Below, one piece after another: positions 27,470 to 35,700 of a stretch of 64,000 nt of DNA. Where the stretch lies: assembly GCF_003330845.1 (NCBI RefSeq), contig NZ_CP026121.1, positions 62,001-126,000 on the forward strand, in the 5' to 3' direction. This stretch comes from Streptomyces sp. Go-475 (GTDB lineage: Bacteria > Actinomycetota > Actinomycetes > Streptomycetales > Streptomycetaceae). A program made the position numbers and the translations under genes. Every line of letters starts with the position of its first letter. Positions within the stretch are counted from its first letter, which is position 1. The notes under the pieces are model-generated. The model did not search any database. It was given only the letters and a program-made list of their open reading frames with translations, and was not told the DNA's origin.

Positions 27470-28150
27470 TCAGCGGAAGTTCACGTCACTGCACAGGAAG
27501 TAGGTCTGGTCCATGTGCGACGCCTGCCAGATCGTGTAGACCACGTGCCGGCCGCTCAGTCCGGACGTGCTCACCGGGATCGAGTAGTTCTGGCTGGGCG
27601 CGTACTTGCCGGTGCGGGCGACGAGCCGGAGGTCGTTCCAGGTCAGCGGCTGGGTGGTGGGGTCGAAGCCCTGTCGCGTGACGTAGACCAGGAAGTAGTC
27701 GGCGCCGTGGCTGGCCTGGTCGTACAGCTTCACGGTGAAGTTGGCGCCGACGTCCGTCGTCTTCCACGCGCCGACCGTGTCCAGGGAGTTGTACCGGCCG
27801 CCCTCGGTCCGCCCGCCGCTGCACAGCTGGCCGTTGGGGACGACGGCCTGGAAGTTGCCGCCGGAGCCGTTGCGGTACAGGCCGTTCCAGTTCCACATGG
27901 CGTTGGGGTTGTCCCGCCAGGCCTGCCAGCACATGGGGTCCTGCTGGGCCATCGCGGGGTTCTGGAAGTCGTTGCCCCAGCGCAGCCAGCAGCCGTAGTT
28001 GCGTGAGGCCGGGTCGACGACCGAGCCGTGGGCGACGGCCGTGCCGCTCCACGGGATCAGGCTGAGCAGAGCGGCGACCAGCGCGCTCAGGGCGAGCGTC
28101 AGACGGGACCTGACCCTGCGCACCTCAAGAGCATGACCATGACAATTCAT
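27470..28150 (-). CDS. AA10 lytic polysaccharide monooxygenase
   Basis: The protein has 226 residues. The signal peptide is cleaved at AVA|HGSVVDP, leaving His41 as the N-terminal residue of the mature enzyme. With His148 (in DQASHGADYFLVYVT) it forms the copper histidine brace; Phe225 in LCSDVNF is the usual axial residue. The whole mature protein is one AA10 domain with no binding module, close to the chitin-active Streptomyces type (RNYGCWLRWGNDFQNPAM, DPMCWQAW). It oxidatively cleaves crystalline chitin or cellulose outside the cell. ATG 28150 has AAGGAG upstream, and a CebR-type box lies 70 bases upstream. Confidence 0.92.
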   Translation of the reverse strand: MNCHGHALEVRRVRSRLTLALSALVAALLSLIPWSGTAVAHGSVVDPASRNYGCWLRWGNDFQNPAMAQQDPMCWQAWRDNPNAMWNWNGLYRNGSGGNFQAVVPNGQLCSGGRTEGGRYNSLDTVGAWKTTDVGANFTVKLYDQASHGADYFLVYVTRQGFDPTTQPLTWNDLRLVARTGKYAPSQNYSIPVSTSGLSGRHVVYTIWQASHMDQTYFLCSDVNFR

Positions 28151-28220
28151 GATCTCCTTCTTCCGGATGTGGGGGTTGTCGTGCGGTCGATGTGCCGTGC
28201 GTGGGGGTTGCGGGAGTACA

Positions 28221-28234
28221 TGGGAGCGCTCCCG
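28221..28234. promoter_or_regulatory. CebR-type operator upstream of LPMO gene
   Basis: TGGGAGCGCTCCCG matches the CebR consensus TGGGAGCGCTCCCA at 13 of 14 positions. CebR is the cellobiose-responsive LacI-type repressor of cellulase genes in Streptomyces. The box is about 70 bases upstream of the LPMO ATG. Confidence 0.75.
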
Positions 28235-28334
28235 CAAAGCACAGGCTGCGCCCGATGGCCCGGGTCGGCAACGCGCGATTGCGCCACTTCCGTACCTCGT
28301 GGCGCGTTCGATCCGTTCGACGGGCGGCCCCCGG

Positions 28335-28967
28335 TCAGAGGCGGTCCAATTCCTTTGTGGTGCGCCCCAGGTAGGCGACCGAATCGTCCCCGGGGACGTC
28401 GATCGCGTGGAAGCCCATGCGGGCGTAGAAGGCCCTGGCCCCCGTGTTGGCCGTCACCATGGCCAGGTGGACGGCCGGTACGCCCTGGTCCTGGAGGGCC
28501 GCCAGGAACGTCCGCATCAGGCGGCGCCCACAGCCGCGGCCCTGCCACTCCGGGAGCAGGTCGATGTGCAGATGGGCGGGGTACGCGGCCACTTCGGGGA
28601 CGACCATCCGTTCGGGATGGTGCAGCAGGTGCGCCATCGCCTCGTCCGGGGTGCGCGGCGGCCGGGGCGGCTCCGGGTAGCGGTCGGCGACCAGGGGGAG
28701 CCACGTCGTGCGGAATGCCTCGGCGAAGCGCGGGGTGTCGGCGGCCCCGAGGATGTAGCCGACCGCCCGCCCCTGGCCGTCGTCCAGCACGAAGGCCAGG
28801 TCCGGCTCCAACTGGACGTACGGGGCCGCGAAGGTCACCGGGAAGATGCCCGGGTCCGCGTAGTGGGGGCGACTGTCCTGGCCCTGGTGCGCGGTGCGGA
28901 CGCAGATGTCGTCGAGGGCCGGTCGGTCCTCGGGCCGGTAGCGCCGGATGGCGGGGGTGGTCGTCAT
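28335..28967 (-). CDS. GNAT acetyltransferase resembling the HAT-like domain of O-GlcNAcase
   Basis: The protein has 210 residues. It is a single GNAT domain with AFVLDDGQGRAVGYILGAAD (beta 4), then FRTTWLPLVADRYP and LHIDLLPEWQGRGCGRRLMRTFL, which holds the acetyl-CoA pyrophosphate loop QGRGCG. The GYILGAADTPRF...WLP region and C-terminal end resemble the C-terminal domain of human O-GlcNAcase and, as I recall, structurally characterised bacterial homologues including one from Streptomyces. Unlike the human domain, the CoA loop looks intact. Acceptor substrate unknown. A CebR-type box lies 20 bases upstream of the ATG. Confidence 0.82.
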   Translation of the reverse strand: MTTTPAIRRYRPEDRPALDDICVRTAHQGQDSRPHYADPGIFPVTFAAPYVQLEPDLAFVLDDGQGRAVGYILGAADTPRFAEAFRTTWLPLVADRYPEPPRPPRTPDEAMAHLLHHPERMVVPEVAAYPAHLHIDLLPEWQGRGCGRRLMRTFLAALQDQGVPAVHLAMVTANTGARAFYARMGFHAIDVPGDDSVAYLGRTTKELDRL

Positions 28968-28986
28968 GGCGGCATCGTGCCGTGCG

Positions 28987-29000
28987 TGGGAGCGCTCCCT
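28987..29000. promoter_or_regulatory. CebR-type operator upstream of acetyltransferase gene
   Basis: TGGGAGCGCTCCCT matches the CebR consensus at 13 of 14 positions and lies 20-33 bases upstream of the ATG, inside the likely promoter or leader. Confidence 0.7.
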
Positions 29001-29101
29001 CAACCCGGCAAGGGCATCCGCCCCGGTAGCGAAGGACGGCCCGGTGCGGCTGCGCCTGCCGCCGGAGGAGACCGGGGCCGCCGGGGCCGCGCATCCAAGG
29101 G

Positions 29102-29454
29102 GTGAGCGTCTGGTGCGGGCGGGAGCGCCGGCCGGTGTCGCCGTGCCGCTCGCGGACGTCGACGGCCAAGGACCTCAACGCGCTGGTGCGGGCGGCCCGG
29201 TTCAGCCGGGCGCCGAAGCGGCTCGCCGCGTCCCTGGCCGCGGCCGAGGCGGCGGCCGGCCACCCCGGCGGGGACCTGCCGTCCGGGATCGGCAGGCCCG
29301 CCCCCAGGCCCTGTGCGGCGCGGGCCTGGCGACGCTGGAGCAGGTGGCCCGGCACTCCCGGGCGGAACTCCTGGCCCCGCACGGGGTCGGGCCGCAGGCC
29401 GTGCGGGTCCCGGCGGGGGCGCCGGAACGGCGGGGGCTCGCGCTGCGGGTGTGA
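29102..29454 (+). pseudogene. Helix-hairpin-helix DNA-binding protein with a frameshift
   Basis: Family-like sequence starts in one frame (AKDLNALVRAARFSRAPKRLAASLAAAEAAA...LPSGIGRPA) and continues after about 29311 in the other (ALCGAGLATLEQVARHSRAELLAPHGVGPQAVRV) to the stop at 29454. Restoring one base near CCCCCAGGCCCTG would join the two as GRPAPRALCGAGLATLEQ. The second part is an HhH module related to the RNA polymerase alpha C-terminal fold. The cause is a single-base deletion in the genome or a homopolymer sequencing error. The 5' boundary is uncertain. Confidence 0.65.
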
Positions 29455-29531
29455 CACCGCGCGCCTGGCCTGCCGGACACGGCTTGGGTGAGCGCGGCTT
29501 AAGGGGACGGCCAGGGGTTACCCGGCCCCCC

Positions 29532-30620
29532 ATGGTGAAGCTGCATATCCCGGGACGAAAAGAGCACCACGCGGACGACGCTCCGCACCGGGCCTCCGAT
29601 CCGCATCGGGCCTCCGCCCCTCCCCCGGCTGCGGAGGAGCCCGGGCCGGGCCCCGAGGTGGAGCGTGCGGCGCCGGACTCGCCGAGCGACCTGCCCCGGA
29701 AGTCCTGGGGCGCGGTCCTGAAGGGGAGCCTGCGGGAGTTCAAGGACGACGAGCTGACCGACCGGGCGGCGGCGCTGACCTACTACGGGGTGCTGGCGCT
29801 GTTCCCCGCGCTGCTGGTGCTGGTGTCGCTGCTGGGCATCACCGGCAGGTCGACCACCGACAAGGTGCTCGACAACGTCCAGCAGTTCGCCCCCGGCTCG
29901 GCGCGCGACATCATCACCCGGGCCGTCGAGCAGTTGCAGGGCAACGCCGGCGTCGGCTCGCTGATGGCGATCGTCGGTCTGGTCCTCGCGGTGTGGTCGG
30001 CGTCCGGCTACGTGGGGGCGTTCATCCGCTCCGCCAACGCCGTCTACGACATGCCCGAGGGCCGGCCGGTGTGGAAGCTGCTGCCGGTGCGGGTGGGCGT
30101 GACGGTCGTGCTGATGGTGCTGGCCGTGATCAGCGCGCTGATCGTGGTCTTCACGGGCGCGCTGGCCCGGCAGGCCGGAACGGCGCTCGGGATCGGGGAC
30201 ACCGCGCTGACGGTGTGGTCGATCGCGAAGTGGCCCGCCCTGGTGGCGCTGGTCACGATCATGATCGCGATCCTGTACTGGGCGACCCCGAACGCCAAGG
30301 TGAAGGGCTTCCGCTGGATCACCCCGGGCAGTCTGCTGGCCCTGCTGATCTGGATGGTCGCGTCCGCCGGGTTCGCGGTCTACGTGGCCAACTTCGCCTC
30401 GTACAACAAGACCTACGGCACGATGGCCGGTGTCATCGTCTTCCTGGTGTGGCTGTGGATCACCAACCTTGCGATCCTGCTGGGCCTGGAGTTCGACGCG
30501 GAGACGGTGCGGCAGCGGGCCATCGCCGGCGGTCATCCGCCGGAGGCGGAGCCGTACACCCAGCCGCGTGACACCCGCACCTGGGACGAGCAGGACCGGC
30601 GCCGGCTGGAGGGGACCTGA
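29532..30620 (+). CDS. YihY/BrkB family inner-membrane protein
   Basis: The protein has 362 residues. A disordered N-terminus of about 50 residues precedes the YihY/BrkB domain, with about six membrane helices: ALTYYGVLALFPALLVLVSLLG, SLMAIVGLVLAVWSASGYVGAF, GVTVVLMVLAVISALIVVF, ALVALVTIMIAILYWATPN, LLALLIWMVASAGFAVYVANF and AGVIVFLVWLWITNLAILLG. The SASGYVGAFIRSANAVYD block is a family hallmark. Function is not settled (formerly misassigned as RNase BN). The ATG begins MVKLHIPGRKEH. It ends four bases before the convergent flavodoxin-like gene. Confidence 0.88.
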   Translation: MVKLHIPGRKEHHADDAPHRASDPHRASAPPPAAEEPGPGPEVERAAPDSPSDLPRKSWGAVLKGSLREFKDDELTDRAAALTYYGVLALFPALLVLVSLLGITGRSTTDKVLDNVQQFAPGSARDIITRAVEQLQGNAGVGSLMAIVGLVLAVWSASGYVGAFIRSANAVYDMPEGRPVWKLLPVRVGVTVVLMVLAVISALIVVFTGALARQAGTALGIGDTALTVWSIAKWPALVALVTIMIAILYWATPNAKVKGFRWITPGSLLALLIWMVASAGFAVYVANFASYNKTYGTMAGVIVFLVWLWITNLAILLGLEFDAETVRQRAIAGGHPPEAEPYTQPRDTRTWDEQDRRRLEGT

Positions 30621-30623
30621 CAC

Positions 30624-31076
30624 TCAGCCCATGAGTCCGGCGGCGACGGTCGCGCCCAGTTCCCAGCACCGCTCGACGTCGCCCTTGTCCGGCGCGCCGG
30701 TCACGGTCACGGCCTCGGCGGCGCGGCGCCAGCCGAGGCCCGTGGTGACCGACTCGATGCTCCGGACCGCTCCGGTGACGTCGTTGCCGCCGTGCACCCA
30801 GTAGCCGAAGGGCCGGCCGCGGGTCGCGTCCAGGCACGGGTAGTAGACCTGGTCGAAGAAGTGCTTGAGGGCACCCGACATGTAGCCGAGGTTGGCGGGG
30901 GTGCCGAGGAGGTAGCCGTCGGCGGCGAGCACGTCGGAGGCGGTGGCGGACAGCGCGGGCAGGCGTACCACGCGCACGTCCTCGATCTCCGGGTCCGTGG
31001 CGCCGGAGACGACGGCTTCGAACAGCGCCTGGCAGTGGGGCGAGGGCGTGTGATGGACGATCAGCAAGGTGGCCAC
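30624..31076 (-). CDS. Flavodoxin-like NAD(P)H-dependent FMN reductase
   Basis: The protein has 150 residues. The FMN phosphate loop is seen at the N-terminus (LLIVHHTPSPHCQALFEAV), with the isoalloxazine loops at LGTPANLGYMSGALKHFFDQVYYPCLD and YWVHGGNDVTGAVRSIE. This places it in the flavodoxin/NADPH-dependent FMN reductase clan. It should be a cytosolic electron carrier or quinone reductase. GTG 31076 is chosen because the first strand begins immediately after it; the open frame extends upstream only as arginine-rich shadow. Confidence 0.8.
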   Translation of the reverse strand: MATLLIVHHTPSPHCQALFEAVVSGATDPEIEDVRVVRLPALSATASDVLAADGYLLGTPANLGYMSGALKHFFDQVYYPCLDATRGRPFGYWVHGGNDVTGAVRSIESVTTGLGWRRAAEAVTVTGAPDKGDVERCWELGATVAAGLMG

Positions 31077-31159
31077 GGCACCCGACCCTGCCGCGCCGGC
31101 CCCCGTCACCGCAAGCAGCGACGGGGGCCGGTGTCGCACAGGTGGGGCCGCGGTGTCGC

Positions 31160-31648
31160 TCAGTTGCGGCTGCGTCGGCGGATGAGCAGCCAGGCCACGA
31201 GCGCGGCTCCGGCGCCCGCCAGCAGCGCGGCCCGATGGTCGCGTACCGGCTGCGGGGCCTTGTCCTGCCAGGCCTGCTCCGCCTGCGCGGCCTTCTGCCG
31301 CACCGGGTCGGGCAGCCTCTCCTCCACGGCGTGGGCGACGTGCGCCGCCTTCTCCTTCGCGCCGTGAGCGGCGGCGGCGCCCTTCTCCTTCACCGGATCC
31401 GGCAGCTTCTCCTCCACGGCGTGGGCGACGTGCGCCGCCTTCGTCCGGGCCTGGCCCCGCCAGGCGTGTGCCTTGGTCCCGGCCTGCTCCCTGACCGCCA
31501 GCGCCTTCTCGCGGGCGCGGGTCTTCACATCGGCCCGGTCCGCCAGCTGCTGGACGGTGTCCCCCAGTTCGTGGCGGGTGCGCTCGACCTGCTCGCGCAG
31601 TTCGTCCTGGCTGCGAGCGGTGGGCTCGTCGTGCGGGGGCTGGGTCAT
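31160..31648 (-). CDS. DUF3618 domain protein with internal 30-residue duplication
   Basis: The protein has 162 residues. The N-terminus carries the DUF3618 helix (ELREQVERTRHELGDTVQQLADRADV). A 30-residue unit containing KAAHVAHAVEE(K/R)LPDPV(K/R) is then present twice, encoded by identical 35-base stretches at 31318-31352 and 31408-31442. The C-terminus is one membrane helix (ALLAGAGAALVAWLLI) followed by RRRSRN. It overlaps the upstream holin-like gene by four bases (ATGA), so the two are translationally coupled. They probably act together at the membrane; role unknown. Confidence 0.82.
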   Translation of the reverse strand: MTQPPHDEPTARSQDELREQVERTRHELGDTVQQLADRADVKTRAREKALAVREQAGTKAHAWRGQARTKAAHVAHAVEEKLPDPVKEKGAAAAHGAKEKAAHVAHAVEERLPDPVRQKAAQAEQAWQDKAPQPVRDHRAALLAGAGAALVAWLLIRRRSRN

Positions 31649-32085
31649 CGTTGAGCACTCTCCTTGATCTCGGCCGCATCGGCCTTCACGCTGTCGATGG
31701 TCTGCTGCGGGGCGGGCGGGGTGGCACTGCGCACCTGCTTGCGGCCGGCCAGCGCCGTCAGGCCCGTGGCGACGGCGAGCACGCCCGTGACGATCAGCGC
31801 CGCCGCCCAGACCGGCAGCGGCACGGCCAGGGCCGCGATCGCCGTGGCGACGAGGGCCTGGAGCGTGACGAAGCCCAGGACCCCGGCTCCGCCGAACAGG
31901 CCGCCGCCCTTGCCGAAGCGCTTGCCCTTCTCGGTCATCTCCGCCCGGGCGAGGCGCATTTCGCCCCGTACCAGTTCGGAGAGCTGTTCGGTGGCCCGCC
32001 GCACCAGCTCGCTCGTGGGTTCGTCGCCGGCCTGCGGCGCGGTGCCCGGGCGAGCGGCACCGGCCGTGCGGTCCGTGTCCGCCAT
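31645..32085 (-). CDS. Actinobacterial holin-like (PF07332-type) membrane protein
   Basis: The protein has 146 residues. A soluble N-terminus (ELVRRATEQLSELVRGEMRLARAEMTEKGKR) precedes two membrane helices (GGAGVLGFVTLQALVATAIAALAV and VWAAALIVTGVLAVATGLTAL). The pattern is that of Phage_holin_3_6, which in Actinobacteria is chromosomal and not evidence of a phage. ATG 32085 has GGGAGG upstream. It forms a two-gene operon with the DUF3618 gene and is divergent from the SRPBCC gene. Confidence 0.82.
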   Translation of the reverse strand: MADTDRTAGAARPGTAPQAGDEPTSELVRRATEQLSELVRGEMRLARAEMTEKGKRFGKGGGLFGGAGVLGFVTLQALVATAIAALAVPLPVWAAALIVTGVLAVATGLTALAGRKQVRSATPPAPQQTIDSVKADAAEIKESAQR

Positions 32086-32236
32086 GACGATCACCTCCCG
32101 GTCCGTCGGTGCGGGCCGGGTACCCCGGTCGGGGCGGGAAGGACACCTGGACGGACAAGTCGTGGTGACCATGCGTGGCCGGCGCGAGACCTGGTACCCG
32201 TCCGTCGCTCACCGTACGAGAAAGGGAGGTACCGCC

Positions 32237-32686
32237 TTGTCGCAGGTAGAGGAATCCATCGAGGTCCGCGTGCCGGTGCACACCGCCTACAACCAGTGGA
32301 CCCAGTTCGAGACCTTTCCGGAGTTCATGGACGGCGTGGAGCGCATCGAGCAGCGCACCGACACGCTGACGCACTGGGTGACGAAGGTCGGCGGCCAGGA
32401 GCGGGAGTTCGACGCGGAGATCACCGAGCAGGTCCCCGACGAGCGCGTCGCCTGGACCACCGTGGGCGGCGAGGCCCGGCAGGCCGGTGTGGTGACCTTC
32501 CACCGCATCCAGGACGACACGACCAAGGTCATGCTGCAGATGGACTTCGACCCCAGTGGCGTGGCCGAGACCGTGGGCGACAAGCTCGGGTTCGTGAAGC
32601 GGCAGGTCTCCGGTGATCTGCGGCGCTTCAAGGAGTACATGGAGGCCCGGGGCACGGAGACGGGGGCCTGGCGCGGCGAGGTCTGA
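32237..32686 (+). CDS. SRPBCC/cyclase-dehydrase family protein, paralogue 2
   Basis: The protein has 149 residues. It shares the HTAYNQWTQFETFPEFMDGV opening and RRFKEYMEARGTETGAWRG ending with the protein at 2891-3373, so the two are paralogues about 29 kb apart. The START-like fold provides a cavity for a hydrophobic ligand; none is indicated. TTG 32237 is strongly preferred because GGGAGG lies seven bases upstream. It is divergent from the holin-like/DUF3618 operon. Confidence 0.85.
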   Translation: MSQVEESIEVRVPVHTAYNQWTQFETFPEFMDGVERIEQRTDTLTHWVTKVGGQEREFDAEITEQVPDERVAWTTVGGEARQAGVVTFHRIQDDTTKVMLQMDFDPSGVAETVGDKLGFVKRQVSGDLRRFKEYMEARGTETGAWRGEV

Positions 32687-32693
32687 GCACAGG

Positions 32694-32740
32694 ACAGCGG
32701 AAGGCCGCCACCACTGCACGTGGTGGCGGCCTTCCGCTGT
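32694..32740. terminator. Bidirectional intrinsic terminator
   Basis: A perfect 21-bp stem (32694-32714 with 32720-32740) and TGCAC loop lie between the convergent SRPBCC and P-type ATPase genes. Confidence 0.88.
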
Positions 32741-32763
32741 GCCGGTGCGTCTGTGCCGGTGCG

Positions 32764-35700
32764 TCAGGCCACGGGGGCGGCGACGCCGCTCCGCAGCATC
32801 TGCCGGGCTTGTCCGATCAGGTCGTTCAGGCTCAGGGCGAGCCGGGCCGCGCCGTCGTAGAGGCTGTGGACGGCCTGGAGGCGTTCCAGGCGCGGTGCCA
32901 GGGCCGACAGGGCGATGGCCGCCGCGACTCCGGCCCAGGCCACGGGGCCGAGCGGGGTGCAGCCGAAGAAGTGGCTGACGCCGGGGGTCTGGACGAGCGC
33001 GGCCAGGACGGCGGCAGAGCCGAGGGCCGTGACCCACACCAGGGGGCTGTGGCGCCGCCCGGAGAGGGTCTGCACCAGCTGGGCGCCGACCACGCCGCAC
33101 AGGGCCATGGTGGTGGAGCGGCGTTCGGTGCCGGGGGTGAGGCGGCCGATGAGGTACGCCGTGACCGCGCCGAGGCAGGTGGTGATGCCGCGGCGGCGGA
33201 TGGAGCGCAGCAGGGGCGCGCCGAGGACGTTCAGGCCCATCGGGCCGGTCGCGGCGTGCTCCGCGGTCGAGGGGTCGTCGCTCGGGGTGACGGCCACCGC
33301 CATGGCCGGGAACATGTCGGTGAGCAGGTTGACCAGCAGCAGCTGACGGGTCGACAGGGGCGAGGCGCCGGCCAGCAGGGTGCCGAGGACGCTGAAGCCG
33401 ACCTCGCCGGCGTTGCCGCCGATGAGGATGCTCACCGCGTCGGCGACGCTGCGCCACAGGGCGCGTCCCTCGACGACCGCGTCGACCAGGACGGACAGGT
33501 CGCCGGTGGTGAGTACGAGGTCGGCGGCGTTGCGGGCGGCGGCGGAGCCGCGGGACTCGATGCCGACGCCGACGTCGGCGGCGCGGATGGCGGCGGCGTC
33601 GTTGGCGCCGTCGCCGGCCATCGCCACGACCCGGCCGGCCTGCTGCAGGGCCTCCACGACGTGGAGTTTCTGCTCGGGTGCGACCCGGGCCACGACGCCC
33701 GCGCCGTGCAGGGCCCGGACGCGTTCGCCGCGCTCCATGGCGACCAGCTCGTCGCCGGTGACCACCTCGGTCTCCTCCGGCCAGCCCAGTTGCAGGGCGA
33801 TGGCGCGGGCGGTCTCCGGGTGGTCGCCGGTGAGCATGACGGGCAGGATGCCGGAGCGGCGCAGTTCGGCGAGCAGGGCGTGCGAGGTGTCGCGGGGCAC
33901 GTCCGCGAGCGCGACGAAACCGCTGAACTCCAGGTCGGCGAGGGGCGCGTCGAGTTCGCTCTCGGCGTCGTCGGCCCGGCAGGGGCGCCGGGCGACGGCG
34001 AGGACGCGCAGGCCCTGTGCGGCCAGCTCGTGGGCGGTGTCGGTGGCGTGCGCGGGGAGGTCGCGGCAGGCGGGCAGGATCGTCTCGGGGGCGCCCTTGA
34101 CGACGAGGAGTTCCCCGAAGTCGGGGTCGCCGTCGCGGCCGACGGCGGCGGCGTAGCCCCGCCGGGTCTCGAAGGGCAGCTCGCCGGTGGGTGTCCAGCC
34201 CTGGTCGGGCGGGGCGACGTCGAGGACGGCCTCGTCGGTGGCGTGGGCGACGCGGCGTCCCTGTCCGGTCTCCTCCTGAGGGCAGGCGCGGGCGGCCAGG
34301 CGGACGATCGGCTCGGCCTGGTCGGTGTCGGTGGCCAGGACGGTGCCGTCGGAGGTGGCGACGCGGACGAGGCGCAGTTTGTTCTCGGTGAGGGTGCCGG
34401 TCTTGTCGAAGCAGACGGTGTCGACCCGGCCCAGCGCCTCCAGGGTGCGCGGGGTGCGGACCAGGACGCCGCGCCGGGACAGCCGGCGGGCGGCCGCCAT
34501 CTGCGCCACCGTGGCGACGAGCGGGAGCCCTTCGGGGACGGCGGCGACGGCGACCGCGACACCGCCGCTGACGGCGCGTCGCACGGGGCTGCCGCGCAGC
34601 AGGGACAGGCCGGTCACGGCGGCGCCGCCGGTGAAGGTCACGGGCAGGGCCTTGCGGGTCAGTTCCTGCAGCCGGGCCTGGACGCCGGCGGGCGGCGGGG
34701 TGCGGGCGGCGAGGGTGACGGCCCGGCCCGCCTCGGTCTGGTCGCCGGTGTCGACGACGAGCGCGGTGGCGCGGCCGGCCACGACGGTGGTGCCCTCGAA
34801 CACCATGCAGGCGCGCTGGGCCACGGGTGCGCCGGGCGTCGCCTCGACGGCCTTGGCCACCGGCAGGGACTCTCCGGTGAGGGCGGACTCGTCGACCTCG
34901 AGGCCGTCGGCGTCCAGCAGCCGGGCGTCGGCGGGGACGACGTCGCCGGCGTCGAGGCTGATCTCGTCGCCGGGCCGCAGCCGGGCGGCGTCGACGGTGA
35001 CGGTGCGTTTGCGGCTGTCCTGCCTGCGGGCCTTGGGCTGCTGCCGGGCGGCCAGCCGGGCCAGGGCCTGTTCGGCGCGCAGCCGCTGGAGCCCGCCCGT
35101 CACGGCGTTGAGGTCCATGGCGCCGACGACCAGCAGCGCGTCGACGAGGGAGCCGAGGAGGGCCGAGGCGACGGCGCCGGTGGCGAGGACGGGGGTGAGC
35201 GGGTCGTCGAGTTCGCGGCGGACGGCGCCGGCCGCCTGCCAGGTCCAGCGGGCGGGGGCGGCGACGGGGTGGCGGCCCAGGCGGGCGACCTGCCGGCGTG
35301 AGCGGTCGGCGAGCAGGGCGAGTCCGCCGGGCTCCGCGTCGGGGCCGGTGCGTCCGAGCCGGGCGCGGGCCTCGTCGGGTTCCAGGGCGTGCCAGGGGAT
35401 GTGCAGCCGGGGCGGGGGCGGAGTGGCCCGGGCCACCCGGGCGGCTTCGAGCCAGCCGGCGAGCAGGGCGTTCGCGGCGGCGATGTTGACGGGGGCGTGC
35501 CGGGTGAGGGGCCACAGGAGGTGCCTCCCCGGGGGCTGTCCGCCGCGGGCGACCAGGAGGCCCGACAGGGCGGCGCCGGCGCGGGCGAGGGTCTGCGAGC
35601 GGCGTCCGACGCGCCGGGCGGCCGGGATCGCCGTCAGCAGCCGCCAGACGTCGGCGAGTCCGCCGGGTGCCAGCGCGTCGGCGCCCCAGGGCACGGCCGC

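Larger units (their letters stand above)
28968..29531. other. Gap containing a CebR box and a broken HhH gene
   Basis: This 564-base stretch separates the acetyltransferase and BrkB genes. It holds the CebR-type box (28987-29000), a low-complexity stretch without credible coding, and a frameshifted helix-hairpin-helix gene (29102-29454), each listed separately. Confidence 0.6.

Noticed and set aside
28335..28967. Complete O-GlcNAcase
   Set aside because: Only the acetyltransferase-like domain is present; there is no glycoside hydrolase GH84 domain.
31645..32085. Prophage because of holin-like gene
   Set aside because: Phage_holin_3_6 proteins are normal chromosomal genes in Actinobacteria, and no other phage gene is near.
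31160..35515. 1451-residue minus-strand open frame
   Set aside because: Only its end is the DUF3618 gene; the rest is an Arg/Pro-rich shadow of the P-type ATPase in another frame.
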